In this document: piece by piece, positions 26,232-36,148 of the stretch
Position numbering within the stretch: the stretch's first letter is position 1
Layout of the letters: each line of letters begins with the position of its first letter
Assembly (NCBI GenBank): GCA_031256975.1
Contig: JAIRPN010000006.1
Coordinates: forward strand, 1 to 56,184
DNA length: 56,184 bases
Direction of reading: 5' to 3'
From: Verrucomicrobiales bacterium
GTDB lineage: Bacteria > Verrucomicrobiota > Verrucomicrobiia > Methylacidiphilales > JAAUTS01
Notes under the pieces: generated by a model
Seen by the model: only the letters and a program-made list of their open reading frames with translations
Told to the model about the DNA's origin: nothing
Database searches by the model: none
Made by a program: the position numbers and the translations under genes

Positions 26232-27962
26232 CTAATTGCCTGCGGCAGCCAGTCTGGCGGCGCGCTCGGCGAATTCGACGTGGAAATGCTCGGCATTGGG
26301 GACTTCTCCCTGTTCCTGGGTGCGGCCCCAATAGTCTGTGAAGCTTTCACCGGTTTGGCGGTTAGCGGTGAAATCACTGAGAATTTCCTTCACCTTGGCC
26401 GGGATGTCGGCTTCCAACACGACTTTTTCCTTCAGGCCCGCCAGACGGTCGCCACGGTGGGAACCGCCGACATACAAGGCATATTTGCCCGGCGCGCGGC
26501 CGACGAAGGCAAAGTCCGCATTGTAAGGACGGGCGCAACCATTCGGGCAGCCGGTCATGCGGATGAGAATTTCCTCGTTTTCCAAGCCGAGTTCACGCAG
26601 CACGGCGTCGATGCCGTTCATGACTTTGCCAAAGGCGCGTTCGCTTTCCGCGAGGCCGAGGTTGCAGGTCGGCAGGGACACGCAGGCGTGCGCGGTTTGG
26701 CGCGCCTGGGTCAGGCCGCTAATGGCGGGAATCTTGTGCTCGTCGAGGATCTGGTCGATGCCCGCCTTGTCGTTAGCGTCGATATTGCTGAAATACACGT
26801 TGGTGTTCGCCGTGATGTGCAGGTGCGGCCGGTACTTTTCCGCGATCTTGCGGAATGCGGTGCGGTATTGTACTTCGTCCGTGTCCTTGATGCGGCCTTC
26901 CGGAACCCAGACGCCGCGGAACCATTTGCCGTTGCCTTGTTCGTGCCAGCCGAGCAGGTCGCTAACGGTGGTGAATTTGACTTCCTTGGGAGCTTCGGTG
27001 CCAATGTTGGCGAGCCGTGACTTGACCTCGTTGCGGAACCATTCGATGCCCTTGTTGGCGACCAGGTATTTCAGGCGCGCCAGTTTGCGGTCGGCGCGGT
27101 TGCCGTGGTCGCGCTGGGTGGTGATCACCGCGATGCAGGCGTCGATGACATGTTCCTTGGCGACATACAACAACGGTTGCGCGAGATGCGGACGGGTGGC
27201 GGTCTGTCCGTGCGACATGCCGAAGCCGCCGCCGACGAACAGGGTATAACCCTCGACTTTGCCATTGGGGAAGTGCGGGACGAGTCCGATGTCATTGCTC
27301 AAAATGTCAGCGTCATTGCGCGGCGGGATGGCGATGGCGATTTTGAATTTACGCGGCAGATAGTGACGGCCGTAAATCGGCTCCTCGACGTCTTCCTTGC
27401 CGTCCGGCAATTTCTCGCCATCGAGCCAGATTTCGCTGTAGGCGGTGGTCTTGGGATAAAAGGTCCTGCTGATTTCTTCCGCCAGCCTTTGTACTTCGTC
27501 GTAAACCGGATTGGAAATTGGCACGGCCACCGACATGGTGTTGCGCACCACGTCACCGCAGGCGCCGATGGTGGTCAGGCCGCAGGCGTTGATTTCCTTG
27601 ATGACCTGCTTGAGTGAACCGAGCAGGATGCCGTAAAGCTGGATCCCTTGGCGGGTGGTGAAACGCAGGGTTTCGGTACTCAGGCGGCCGGCCATGTTGT
27701 CGTGCGCGAGGTACTGCGCCGAGGTGAGGAAACCGCCGGGGATTTTGCTGCGTACCATGAATTGCCAAGCCTTGTCCTTGCCCTCGGCCTTGAGTTTATT
27801 ACGCAAATCACGGTCGTCTTCCTGATAGGAGCCATGGAACTTGATCAACTGCGCGTCTTCATCGCCAAAGTGCGTGGCATTAGGGGCTTGCAGCGTAGAG
27901 GCTAAGGTTCCGCGCAGGGAACGGCTTTGATCCTTGATTTCTTCGACATTTTTAGTGGCCAT
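26232..27962 (-). CDS. cysI: Assimilatory sulfite reductase hemoprotein (CysI-type)
   Basis: Six-electron reduction of sulfite to sulfide using siroheme and a 4Fe-4S cluster. The cluster ligands are seen as C-x5-C in ACVSLPTCNLGLAES and C-x3-C in TGCPNGCARPYN. The N-terminal half has the TTRQGIQLYGIL and GACGDVVRNTM segments of the siroheme-binding repeat. 576 residues from ATG 27962, the usual CysI length; the frame upstream to 28001 has no similarity. No flavoprotein CysJ gene is adjacent, so the electron donor (NADPH flavoprotein or ferredoxin) cannot be told. Confidence 0.93.
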   Translation of the reverse strand: MATKNVEEIKDQSRSLRGTLASTLQAPNATHFGDEDAQLIKFHGSYQEDDRDLRNKLKAEGKDKAWQFMVRSKIPGGFLTSAQYLAHDNMAGRLSTETLRFTTRQGIQLYGILLGSLKQVIKEINACGLTTIGACGDVVRNTMSVAVPISNPVYDEVQRLAEEISRTFYPKTTAYSEIWLDGEKLPDGKEDVEEPIYGRHYLPRKFKIAIAIPPRNDADILSNDIGLVPHFPNGKVEGYTLFVGGGFGMSHGQTATRPHLAQPLLYVAKEHVIDACIAVITTQRDHGNRADRKLARLKYLVANKGIEWFRNEVKSRLANIGTEAPKEVKFTTVSDLLGWHEQGNGKWFRGVWVPEGRIKDTDEVQYRTAFRKIAEKYRPHLHITANTNVYFSNIDANDKAGIDQILDEHKIPAISGLTQARQTAHACVSLPTCNLGLAESERAFGKVMNGIDAVLRELGLENEEILIRMTGCPNGCARPYNADFAFVGRAPGKYALYVGGSHRGDRLAGLKEKVVLEADIPAKVKEILSDFTANRQTGESFTDYWGRTQEQGEVPNAEHFHVEFAERAARLAAAGN

Positions 27963-28079
27963 GATAAGGGTAGAACTTAGCAAATTACAGGGAGATGTCA
28001 AAATATTATAATCCCCATGGATTTTATCGGGTAAATAAAGTTTTGCCTGTTGGGAATATGCGGTTAAACTGATTGCTTG

Positions 28080-28580
28080 ATGCGCTATTTCAGCACTTTT
28101 TTGTCATTAGCGGCCTTGTTTTCCGGCCTTTTCGTTAATATTTCCCATGCGGCGGATAGCTCGCCGGAATTTGAGCAATTCGCGCAAATCGCCCAAGCCG
28201 CTGCTGACAGGCAGGGTGCGACCATTCTAGTGCAATACGATGCGGAGAAGCGTTTATTGCATATTGCCCGCGAATTCAAGGTGAACCAGTACCGCAAGAT
28301 GACCCAGGTGCAGAGCGTGAAGATTGATGATCTGGAACCTGTCGCGGAACTTGGCACGTCATCCGTTGTGCAGGATCCCTGGTTGAAAATTCACTGCATC
28401 AATAAGAAAAAGCAAGTGCAACTCGATTCCACGCAGGAAATCAACAACGTGTTGGATGAAGATTTGACCAAGCAGGAACGTCTGGCTTTGCTGACCCTGC
28501 CTTGTTACCCAAGCGAGTTGAAAAAACTGGCGGACGCGTATGCCAGGTTCAGGCAGTCGGTTGCCACAGTCAAAAAATAG
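28080..28580 (+). CDS. Small exported protein of unknown function
   Basis: A 166-residue protein from ATG 28080 (a TTG just before is the alternative). Residues 1-24 form a signal peptide ending in SHAAD. The mature part is soluble, with a YDAEKRLLHIAREFKV segment and a C-terminal helical region (LPCYPSELKKLADAYARF). I recognise no family. It is divergent from the sulfite reductase gene and convergent with a small membrane protein. One motif copy lies in the signal peptide region (CATTAGCGG near 28106). Confidence 0.7.
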   Translation: MRYFSTFLSLAALFSGLFVNISHAADSSPEFEQFAQIAQAAADRQGATILVQYDAEKRLLHIAREFKVNQYRKMTQVQSVKIDDLEPVAELGTSSVVQDPWLKIHCINKKKQVQLDSTQEINNVLDEDLTKQERLALLTLPCYPSELKKLADAYARFRQSVATVKK

Positions 28581-28595
28581 TTCGCGGTTAGCGGC

Positions 28596-28799
28596 TTATT
28601 TTTGGTGTTCTTCGTGGTATTTTTTCTCCGCCAGTTTTACTTGGCGGCATTCATAGACTGCGCCGAGTACGAATGCGGTGGCCAATATCAGGAACATGAC
28701 CAAGGGGAGCAGGCAACCGATATTGGCGCGGCGGTTGGTAGCCTTGGTTTGCTCTGGCTGGCCGTTGGCGGCCGGTTGATCGCCGTGATTAGCGTCCAT
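28596..28799 (-). CDS. Small single-pass membrane protein downstream of clpX
   Basis: 67 residues: a polar Asn/Gln-rich N-terminal 27 residues, one membrane span (CLLPLVMFLILATAFVLGAVYE, about 29-50), and a charged tail (KLAEKKYHEEHQK). The ATG lies one base past the clpX stop, so it is translated from the tig-clpP-clpX message or coupled to it. The open frame, good start context and membrane span support a real gene; function unknown. Two motif copies flank or lie in it (28585 and 28786 regions). Confidence 0.6.
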   Translation of the reverse strand: MDANHGDQPAANGQPEQTKATNRRANIGCLLPLVMFLILATAFVLGAVYECRQVKLAEKKYHEEHQK

Positions 28800-28800
28800 A

Positions 28801-30075
28801 TCAGGCGGCTTTTTCGCCGCTGTTGCCGCGGACGATCAACGGGGTGGCTTCACCCTGGACCACAGCACCATTGATGGTGACCTCGACAACATCGCTTTCC
28901 GAGGGAATCTGGTACATGATGTCGCGCATCAGGTTTTCCAAGAGCGAACGCAGGGCGCGGGCACCGGTTCCACGCAATTTGGCCTGCTGGGTGAGGATTT
29001 TCAGTGCGTCCTTGGTAAATACCAGATTGACACCGTCCATGGCCAGCAACTTGGTGTATTGCTTGGTGAGGGCGTTGCGGGTGTCCTGCAGCACGGCGAT
29101 CAATTCGGCCTCGGTCAGTTCGTGCAGGACGCTAAGGACGGGCAACCGGCCGATGAATTCCGGGATCAACCCAAAGCGCAGCAAATCCTCCGGCTCGGTT
29201 TTGGCGAGAATGGCGGTTTCATCGCTGGTGTCGCCGGTTTTATTGCCAAAGCCCATGGCATTGCTGCCGACACGACGGCGGACAATGCGGTCAAGGCCGA
29301 CAAAGGCGCCGCCGCAGATGAACAGGATATTCTCGGTGTTGACCTGGATGTACTCCTGCTGCGGATGCTTGCGTCCGCCCTGCGGGGGAACGTTGCACAC
29401 AGTGCCTTCGAGGATCTTCAACAAAGCCTGCTGCACGCCTTCGCCGGAAACGTCGCGGGTGATCGAGACGTTCTCGGTCTTGCGGCCGATCTTGTCGATT
29501 TCGTCAATGTAGACGATGCCGCGCTCGGCTTTTTTTACGTCGTAATCGGCATTTTGCAACAGGCGCAAAATGATGGTTTCCACGTCCTCGCCGACATAAC
29601 CCGCCTCGGTCAGTGTGGTGGCGTCGGCGATGCAGAAGGGGACATCCAGGATGCGGGCCAGCGACTTGGCCAACAGCGTCTTGCCGGAGCCGGTCGGGCC
29701 GATCAGCAGGATATTGCTTTTCTCGATTTCCACCTCGTCCAGCGGGTTGGCTTGGGAAGAAAGGACTTTAGCCTGTTGATGGCGGGTCAGGATGCGCTTG
29801 TAATGGTTGTGTACGGCAACTGCCAGGCTGCGTTTGGCGGAATCCTGGCCGACCACATAGCGGTCAAGTTCGGCGCGAATGTCGGCGGGCTTGGGAATCG
29901 GCACCGAGGAATTGGCGTGCTCCTCGCTTTCGCGCAATTCCTTGTCGAGGATGTTTTTGCAGACGTTGATGCAGCTGTCGCAGATGTAGACCCCCAGGCC
30001 GGAAACGAGTTTTTTCACTTCTGACGGACCTTTGCCGCAGAAGGAACACATCGTCACGTTGGTGGGCCTGACCAT
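28801..30075 (-). CDS. clpX: ATP-dependent Clp protease ATP-binding subunit ClpX
   Basis: AAA+ unfoldase feeding substrates to ClpP. The N-terminal zinc domain has CSFCGKG and CDSC (four Cys), then Walker [16 protein letters not shown], Walker [11 protein letters not shown], the IGF-type ClpP loop ([12 protein letters not shown] region follows) and sensor/Arg finger residues ([12 protein letters not shown]). 424 residues, normal. It lies 16 bases after clpP. No strict motif copy occurs in this gene, only one near-match at about 29132. Confidence 0.97.
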   Translation of the reverse strand: MVRPTNVTMCSFCGKGPSEVKKLVSGLGVYICDSCINVCKNILDKELRESEEHANSSVPIPKPADIRAELDRYVVGQDSAKRSLAVAVHNHYKRILTRHQQAKVLSSQANPLDEVEIEKSNILLIGPTGSGKTLLAKSLARILDVPFCIADATTLTEAGYVGEDVETIILRLLQNADYDVKKAERGIVYIDEIDKIGRKTENVSITRDVSGEGVQQALLKILEGTVCNVPPQGGRKHPQQEYIQVNTENILFICGGAFVGLDRIVRRRVGSNAMGFGNKTGDTSDETAILAKTEPEDLLRFGLIPEFIGRLPVLSVLHELTEAELIAVLQDTRNALTKQYTKLLAMDGVNLVFTKDALKILTQQAKLRGTGARALRSLLENLMRDIMYQIPSESDVVEVTINGAVVQGEATPLIVRGNSGEKAA

Positions 30076-30091
30076 AACTAAACGCTAACCA

Positions 30092-30715
30092 TCAGCTCTC
30101 CGTCTTGACTTGTTTCTTGGAAGTGATCACGTGGTCGACGATGCCGTAGTTCTTGGCATCCTCGGCCGACATGAAATTATCACGGTCGGTGTCCTTTTCA
30201 ACCTTCTCGACGCTCTGGCCGGTGTGGTGGGACAGGATTTCGTTCAGGGTGCGCTTGATGCGCAGGATTTCCTGGGCCTGGATGTTGATGTCGGTGGCCA
30301 TGCCTTGCGCGCCGCCGAGCGGCTGGTGGATCATGATGCGGGCGTTGGGCAGGGCGTAACGCTTGCCCTTGCTGCCCGCCGCCAACAGCACCGCGCCCAT
30401 GCTGGCGGCTTGACCGATGCAATAGGTTGCGATGTCGCAGGTGACATATTGCATCGTGTCATAAATCGCCATGCCGGCAGTGACGTAACCGCCGGGCGAG
30501 TGGATGTAAATGTGAATGTCCTTCTTGGCATCTTCCATCTGCAGGAAAAGCAACTGGGCGGTCACGGCGTTGGCGACGAAGTCATCAATCGGCGAACCGA
30601 TGAAGATGACGCGGTCTTTCAATAAACGCGAAAACACGTCCCAAGTTTCAGTGCCACGTCCCGTCTGTTCGACGACTTTGGGCAGGACGTAATTGTTCTG
30701 AATCAGCTTTTCCAT
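30092..30715 (-). CDS. clpP: ATP-dependent Clp protease proteolytic subunit
   Basis: Tetradecameric serine protease partner of ClpX. The catalytic Ser105 in [10 protein letters not shown], His130 in ARIMIHQP and Asp179 in [11 protein letters not shown] are all present; 207 residues is normal. Starts 11 bases after tig and is followed by clpX, the classic tig-clpP-clpX operon. Confidence 0.97.
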   Translation of the reverse strand: MEKLIQNNYVLPKVVEQTGRGTETWDVFSRLLKDRVIFIGSPIDDFVANAVTAQLLFLQMEDAKKDIHIYIHSPGGYVTAGMAIYDTMQYVTCDIATYCIGQAASMGAVLLAAGSKGKRYALPNARIMIHQPLGGAQGMATDINIQAQEILRIKRTLNEILSHHTGQSVEKVEKDTDRDNFMSAEDAKNYGIVDHVITSKKQVKTES

Positions 30716-30726
30716 GTGAGATAAAC

Positions 30727-32022
30727 CTACTCGATAATGGCGGATTGCAAGAGGAAATCGATGGTCTTGCGGTTCAGCAGGCTGTCGCGGATGCTGGTGA
30801 AGCCGTCGTTTTCCTGCAGCTGCTTGATGAATTTCTTCGGCGCGATGCGTTCCTGGGCGGCGATGCGGCTCACCTCGGCGATCAGTTCGTCGTTGGTGAC
30901 CTCGAGCTTTTCCGCCTCGGCGATCTTGCCGAGAATGAAGCCCAGCTTGACCTGGTCTTTGGCGGCGCTTTGGGCGTTAGCGAAGATGTCCTGTTTCTTT
31001 TCTTCCAACACATTGCTCGGTACGCCGCGCATTTCGTTTTCGCGAACGATGTCGTAAATCAGGCTGCGGGTCTGGTTTTGCACCGAGGATTCCGGCAGGT
31101 CGAAGTTCAGCTTGGTGCCGAGGTGTTCGAAGATCTGCTTCACATGCTCGTTCTTGGCCTGCTGGTCCTTTTGCATCTTCAGGTTGGCGGTGACGCGCAT
31201 CTTCAATTCGTCGGCGGTGATATTGGCAATCTGCTTGGCGAATTCGTCATTGAACTCGGGCAGCACGGTTTCCTTGATCTCCTCGACCTTGACGTCGTAG
31301 TTGGCAGTCTTGCCGCGCAGGTCTTCCTGCGGAAAATCAGCCGGGAAGGTGACGTCGATCTTGCGTGAATCGCCGGCATTGGCGCCGATCAATTGCTTGG
31401 TGAAGCCGGGCAGGAAAGTGTCGTCCTTGACCATCACCCAGAATTTCTCGTTCTTGGCAAGGTGCTGGGCGTTCGGCAGCAGGTCGATCAACGGTTTGCC
31501 GTCGAGCTGGCCTTCGTAGGTGACCACGGCCAAATCATTCTCCTGGATGGCGCGGCCTTCCACGGTCTTGTAATCGGCCATTTGCTGGCGCAGGCGGTCA
31601 ATGGTATCGTTGATTTCGGCGTCGGTGACGCTGTCATCGGCCTTTTTCACCTTGATGCCCTTGTAATCCGGCAGTGAGAAATCGGGTTCCAGGTCGATCA
31701 GCGCGGAGAAGCTCATGCTGACGCCCTTGGCGTAGTTGACTTCCTCGACGTTGAGGGCGGTGGAAACCTTCAGGTTCTTGGCCTTGATGGCGTCACGGAA
31801 CGCGCTCGGGATCAGCAAACGCTTTACTTCCTCTTCAATCTCTTTTTCGTAACGCTTTTCGATTACGGAAAGGGGAGCTTTACCGGCGCGGAAACCTTTG
31901 ATGGTGGCGTGTTTTTGGAAGTCGGCGGTGACGCGGCTGACTTCTTCGGCCACGCGGTTCGCCGGGACCTCGATGCGGAGGCGGCGGCGGCACGCGGAAA
32001 CTTCTTCGATGGCAATATTCAT
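30727..32022 (-). CDS. tig: Trigger factor
   Basis: Ribosome-bound chaperone and prolyl isomerase. The ribosome-docking signature [14 protein letters not shown] motif appears as [18 protein letters not shown] (about residues 42-60); the central FKBP-like domain ([17 protein letters not shown]...[22 protein letters not shown]) and the helical C-terminal chaperone domain follow. ATG 32022 (MNIAIEEV) is preferred to an upstream extension to 32046. 431 residues. First gene of tig-clpP-clpX; the promoter must lie in the 147-base space shared with the divergent LD-carboxypeptidase gene, where I see no convincing -35/-10 pair. Confidence 0.95.
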   Translation of the reverse strand: MNIAIEEVSACRRRLRIEVPANRVAEEVSRVTADFQKHATIKGFRAGKAPLSVIEKRYEKEIEEEVKRLLIPSAFRDAIKAKNLKVSTALNVEEVNYAKGVSMSFSALIDLEPDFSLPDYKGIKVKKADDSVTDAEINDTIDRLRQQMADYKTVEGRAIQENDLAVVTYEGQLDGKPLIDLLPNAQHLAKNEKFWVMVKDDTFLPGFTKQLIGANAGDSRKIDVTFPADFPQEDLRGKTANYDVKVEEIKETVLPEFNDEFAKQIANITADELKMRVTANLKMQKDQQAKNEHVKQIFEHLGTKLNFDLPESSVQNQTRSLIYDIVRENEMRGVPSNVLEEKKQDIFANAQSAAKDQVKLGFILGKIAEAEKLEVTNDELIAEVSRIAAQERIAPKKFIKQLQENDGFTSIRDSLLNRKTIDFLLQSAIIE

Positions 32023-32169
32023 AGCGGACCAAGCTAGCGGAGCCATTCCCGATTGCCAGTATTAATTTTTCAGGCTAGTGGCCGGTGGAATCTTGAAATG
32101 AGGGTCGTTTTGGAATCAATTGATAATAGGATTGAACAAGGCGGATTTTATGCGATATCTAACGACCGT

Positions 32170-33099
32170 ATGCAGCAGCCCCGTTCCGTTGAGTTGATCA
32201 TGCCGTCAGGATATCCGCCCGACATGGAACGGGTGAAAAAAGCGGTGGATCGGTTGACCATGGCCGGGCATCGGGTGCTGAACGGGGAACGCTTGCAACG
32301 CAAATTCCAGCGTTTTGGCGGCACTGACGAGGAACGCTTGTCCGACTTGAATTCACTGGCGGACGCCAACCGCGAGCTTGCCGATATTGTCATGGCGGTG
32401 CGCGGCGGCTATGGCCTTACGCGGTTGCTGGACCGGATTGATTATTCGGGCATCGCCGCGCGGTTGCAGGCGGCCAACACGGTGCTGGTCGGGCATAGTG
32501 ATTTTACCGTGCTGCAACTGGCGCTAATGGCGAAGACCGGGCTGGTCACCTTTAGCGGCCCGATGTTGAATGCCGACTTTGGCGCGGAACCGTTGAGTCA
32601 GTTCACTTGGGATCATTTCTGGCAGACCATCACCGCCCCGGAACGTGAAATTTCCTGGCAGAACGAAGAAGCGCGTGACTTGGCGGTTAGCGGCACATTG
32701 TGGGGCGGTAATCTGACCATGCTGTGCAGTCTGCTGGGGACGCCTTATTTTCCCGCGGTTAGCGGCGGGATTTTGTTTGTCGAGGATGTGAATGAACCGC
32801 CGTTTCGCGTCGAACGCTTGCTGTACCAATTGCATCTGAGCGGAATATTGTCGCGGCAAGCGGCGTTGGTGCTGGGGGATTTTTCCGCCTGCAAAACCAC
32901 TGATTACGACAACGGCTTTGGCCTTCCCGCAGTGATTGAGCAGATACGGCGAATCAGCGGAATTCCCGTCGTTAGCGGATTGCCTTACGGACATTGCCCC
33001 GACAAACTGACTTTGCCTGTCGGAGCAATGGCAAAGTTGCGCAGCGCGGATGGACGCGTTGATTTGAAATTCTCCCATTATCCCTGTCTATGCAATTAA
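32170..33099 (+). CDS. ldcA: LD-carboxypeptidase (peptidase S66, LdcA/MccF family)
   Basis: Removes the terminal D-Ala from tetrapeptide stems during cytoplasmic peptidoglycan recycling. The nucleophile Ser is in GHSDFTVLQLAL (usually GYSD), with the MAVRGGYGLTRLL segment before it, the Glu in LFVEDVNEPPFRVER and the His in PYGHCPDKLTLPVG completing the triad. ATG 32170 gives 309 residues, as in the family; the frame is open upstream to 32053 but unlike family members. Overlaps the next gene by 10 bases. Five motif copies lie inside it, several encoding Val-Ser-Gly. Confidence 0.9.
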   Translation: MQQPRSVELIMPSGYPPDMERVKKAVDRLTMAGHRVLNGERLQRKFQRFGGTDEERLSDLNSLADANRELADIVMAVRGGYGLTRLLDRIDYSGIAARLQAANTVLVGHSDFTVLQLALMAKTGLVTFSGPMLNADFGAEPLSQFTWDHFWQTITAPEREISWQNEEARDLAVSGTLWGGNLTMLCSLLGTPYFPAVSGGILFVEDVNEPPFRVERLLYQLHLSGILSRQAALVLGDFSACKTTDYDNGFGLPAVIEQIRRISGIPVVSGLPYGHCPDKLTLPVGAMAKLRSADGRVDLKFSHYPCLCN

Positions 33100-33866
33100 A
33101 CCAAGTGGCGGCGCAACTGTATACGTTGCGGGATTATCTTAAAACACCGGCGGAGATCGCGGCGACCTTGAAGAAAGTGCGGGCGATCGGTTACCAGGCC
33201 GTGCAGGTCAGCGGCATGGGAGAAATTGCCGAGGATGAACTGGCTAGGATTTTACAAGGCGAAGGGCTGGTTTGTTGCGCGACGCACGAATCCAGCGACA
33301 AAATCCTGAATGAACCCCAATGGGTGGCGGAGCGTCTGCAAAAATTAAACTGCAAATTCACGGCCTATCCATTTCCCGGCGGCGTGGACATGAATGATTT
33401 TTCGCAGGTGACGGGACTGGCCAAGAGACTCGATGCCGCGGGGGCGGTGTTGTGGGAGCTTGGATTGACGCTGGCTTATCACAATCACAGCCACGAATTT
33501 ATCCGTCACCAAGGAAAGTCGGTCCTGCAACATCTTTACGAATTGACCGCCCCTCAGCATTTGCAGGGAGAAATTGATACCTATTGGGTGCAGGCTGGCG
33601 GCGGTGATCCGGCGGCGTGGTGCCGTTATTTAAAAAATCGCCTGCCCTTGCTGCACATGAAGGATTTCGCCGTTAGCGCCCAGATTCAGCCGATGTTTGC
33701 CGAGATTGGGCAGGGAAATCTTGATTGGCGGGGAATCATCCAGGCGGCGCAACAGTCAGGTTGTCAGTGGTATATTGTCGAGCAGGATACTTGTCCCGGA
33801 GATCCGTTTACATCCCTGGCAACCAGTTTCCACTATATCAGCGAGGAACTGGCGGACACCCGCTAA
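33090..33866 (+). CDS. Sugar phosphate isomerase/epimerase (xylose-isomerase-like TIM barrel)
   Basis: A 258-residue member of the AP-endonuclease-2 TIM barrel family. The opening VAAQLYTLRDYLKTP, the AYHNHSHEF metal-binding strand, GEIDTYWVQAGGGDP, LLHMKDF and IVEQDTCPGDPF are typical and give the Glu/Asp/His metal site. Substrate unknown; relatives act on inositols or other sugars. It overlaps ldcA by 10 bases, so the two are co-translated. Its TAA stop (33864-33866) lies inside a CGCTAAT motif shared with the TAG stop of the convergent HtrA gene. Confidence 0.88.
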   Translation: MQLNQVAAQLYTLRDYLKTPAEIAATLKKVRAIGYQAVQVSGMGEIAEDELARILQGEGLVCCATHESSDKILNEPQWVAERLQKLNCKFTAYPFPGGVDMNDFSQVTGLAKRLDAAGAVLWELGLTLAYHNHSHEFIRHQGKSVLQHLYELTAPQHLQGEIDTYWVQAGGGDPAAWCRYLKNRLPLLHMKDFAVSAQIQPMFAEIGQGNLDWRGIIQAAQQSGCQWYIVEQDTCPGDPFTSLATSFHYISEELADTR

Positions 33867-35338
33867 TCGCTGCTCTTTTTCAGCGCCACGTAGTGGGTGA
33901 AGCCGCTGTCCCAGATGTAAAGGCGTACGACCGACTGTCCCTGTTTGATGGCGTCGATGGCATCCTTGATGCCGGTCACCGGCTTGTCATTGACTTCCAG
34001 GATTATTGTTCCGCGCCGCAATCCCTTGTCGGCGGCCGAGGAATTGGGGTCAACCCGCGCGATGACCACGCCATTCAGTTCCGGTGACAGATTCAGGCTG
34101 CGACGGATGTCCGGCGTCAGTGCCTGGATGTCGAAACCGAGGCCCTTGACGGTGGTGATGCCGCTGGAATCGGTGTTGTCGTCGGATGAGGGGTTGTTAT
34201 TGGCGTTGCCGTCGCCGTCTGGCAATTTGCCAAGCACCACGGTGGCGGTACTTTCCTTGCCGTTGCGGATGTATTTGACCTTGAGCTGGGTGTTGGGCGC
34301 TAATGACGAAACGGCGAGGCGCAGGGTTTGCGCGTCCTTGACGGGTTCGTCATTGACCTCGGTGATGATGTCGCCGCGCTGCAGCTTGGCCTTGTCGGCG
34401 GGGGTGCCGGCTTCAACCTTGGTAATCAGCACGCCCTGGCTGGAGCGGCGACCATAGCTGGAGGCGAGGTCGGGATCAAGGTTGTCGATCTGCACGCCGA
34501 GGTAACCGCGGGTGACTTTGCCGTTGGCGATCAATTGTTCCATGATGAAACGCGCCATGTTGATCGGGATGGCGAAACCGATGCCGAGATTGCCGCCGTT
34601 GGGGCTGATGATGGCGGTATTGATGCCGATGACGCGGCCTTGCATGTCGACCAGCGGGCCGCCGGAATTACCACTGTTGATGGCGGCGTCGGTCTGGATG
34701 AAATTGGCGTAGGAACCCTGGCCGAGGATCGAGGTGTCGTTGCGGCCCAGGCCGCTGATGATGCCCATGGTGACGGTCTGCCCGATGTCGAAGGGATTGC
34801 CGATGGCAAGCACGACGTCGCCGACTTCCATCAGGCTGCTGTCGCCAAGCGTGGCGGCCGGCAGGTCCTTGACGTCGATTTTCAACACGGCGAGGTCGCT
34901 TTTCTTGTCCGCACCGACCAGCTTGGCTTCGTATTCATGATCCTTGTTGTCGGACAGGTCGACCAGGATGCGGTCGCGCCCGGCGACGACATGATTGTTG
35001 GTGAGAATGTAACCGTCGCTGGTGACGATGACGCCGGAACCCAGTGCGCGCTGGGGCTGGCTGTCGTCGTCATCGGAGGGAAAATCGGGCTGGCTGTCGG
35101 GCTTGGCATTGCGCTTGGTTTTGATGGTCACCACGCTTGGCGCGATGGTTTTGACAATCGGGGCGTAGCTGGTGGAGATATTGGCCGCACGAGCGATGGG
35201 GACATTGTTGACCTGCACCTCGGTTTTCTTTTTGCCAAACGGCCACCAATCCTGCGCCTGGGCCGGACTGGATGGCAGCAAGGCGGCGGCGATGGCGGCA
35301 AACAGGGCGCTAACGGCGAGGCGGTGAATTTTGGTCAT
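33863..35338 (-). CDS. degP: Periplasmic Do-type serine protease (HtrA/DegP) with two PDZ domains
   Basis: Envelope quality-control protease. Residues 1-29 are a signal peptide (cleavage after AQAQ). The trypsin-like triad is His116 (LTNNHVV), Asp148 (SDLAVL) and Ser225 (GNSGGP). PDZ1 follows at about 265-355 (GYLGVQIDNLDPD), and PDZ2 at about 395-485 (LGFDIQALTPDIRRSL...KGLRRGTIILEVNDKPV), joined by an Asp/Asn-rich linker. 491 residues. An acidic insert (residues 81-94) in the loop before the His may be the LA loop. Convergent with the isomerase gene, with overlapping stops. Confidence 0.95.
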   Translation of the reverse strand: MTKIHRLAVSALFAAIAAALLPSSPAQAQDWWPFGKKKTEVQVNNVPIARAANISTSYAPIVKTIAPSVVTIKTKRNAKPDSQPDFPSDDDDSQPQRALGSGVIVTSDGYILTNNHVVAGRDRILVDLSDNKDHEYEAKLVGADKKSDLAVLKIDVKDLPAATLGDSSLMEVGDVVLAIGNPFDIGQTVTMGIISGLGRNDTSILGQGSYANFIQTDAAINSGNSGGPLVDMQGRVIGINTAIISPNGGNLGIGFAIPINMARFIMEQLIANGKVTRGYLGVQIDNLDPDLASSYGRRSSQGVLITKVEAGTPADKAKLQRGDIITEVNDEPVKDAQTLRLAVSSLAPNTQLKVKYIRNGKESTATVVLGKLPDGDGNANNNPSSDDNTDSSGITTVKGLGFDIQALTPDIRRSLNLSPELNGVVIARVDPNSSAADKGLRRGTIILEVNDKPVTGIKDAIDAIKQGQSVVRLYIWDSGFTHYVALKKSSD

Positions 35339-35407
35339 AAAAAGGATTGGTTTCGGTTCGGGTTAATATAATTGCTGTAATTTTTTTTACAACCTATTCT
35401 GAGCCAT

Positions 35408-36118
35408 ATGTTTGAGTCCGTGAAGGTGCATTACGCTCCGGCTGATTACGAAAATCAGGCTGACGGTTATTGGCAGGGGCGAACGGCCGTGGTGTTCGAT
35501 ATTTTGCGGGCAACCTCGACCATTGTGACTGCATTGGACAGTGGTTACCAAGGCGTGCATTGCTTCCGCGAAGTGTCCGATGCGCAAAATTTTGCCGCCA
35601 GTCATGAACGCACTGCACTGGCGGGGGAACGTGACGGCGTGCCGCAATCGGGATTTCAATTTGGCAATTCGCCGAGGGAATTCGTGAACAAATCGCCTCA
35701 GTATGATTTTCTGGCGCTAACCACCACCAATGGCACCCGCGCGGTGGAAGCGGTGGCCGGGGCGGATTGCGTGGTGATCGCAAGTTTGTTGAATCTTTCC
35801 ACAGTCGCGGAATTTTTACGCCGGGAGAGGGAGGGTTCGCCGTTAGCGCTGGTATGCAGCGGGAGCGGCGAGGATTTTTCACTGGAGGACGCGCTGGTCG
35901 CCGCGGCACTGATGGCGGAATTACAGGCGAAACATCCGCTGCTGTCGCTGTTGGCGGCTTATGAAGCCGACTGGCGGCGCTGTTTCTGCTCGTCCAAAAA
36001 CGGCAGCCACTTGTTGGAAATCGGCCTGGAAGCCGATGTAGACTGGTGCTTGCAACGGGACAAATATTCCGTTGTTCCTTTGCTCGCGGCCGACGGTACA
36101 ATCCGTCCGGCACGCTAA
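35408..36118 (+). CDS. comB: ComB-family 2-phosphosulfolactate phosphatase
   Basis: Hydrolyses 2-phosphosulfolactate to sulfolactate, known from coenzyme M synthesis in archaea and found in many bacteria. The family motifs AVVFDILRATSTIVTAL, LAGERDG, GNSPREF and LALTTTNGTRAV are all clear; 236 residues is normal. No comA or comC is nearby, so the metabolic use (sulfolactate as osmolyte or sulfonate carrier) is open. The TAA stop lies in a CGCTAAC motif. Stands alone, convergent with the small basic protein gene. Confidence 0.9.
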   Translation: MFESVKVHYAPADYENQADGYWQGRTAVVFDILRATSTIVTALDSGYQGVHCFREVSDAQNFAASHERTALAGERDGVPQSGFQFGNSPREFVNKSPQYDFLALTTTNGTRAVEAVAGADCVVIASLLNLSTVAEFLRREREGSPLALVCSGSGEDFSLEDALVAAALMAELQAKHPLLSLLAAYEADWRRCFCSSKNGSHLLEIGLEADVDWCLQRDKYSVVPLLAADGTIRPAR

Positions 36119-36148
36119 CACCGATCTTTTCCCAATGCTGACCGTTGC

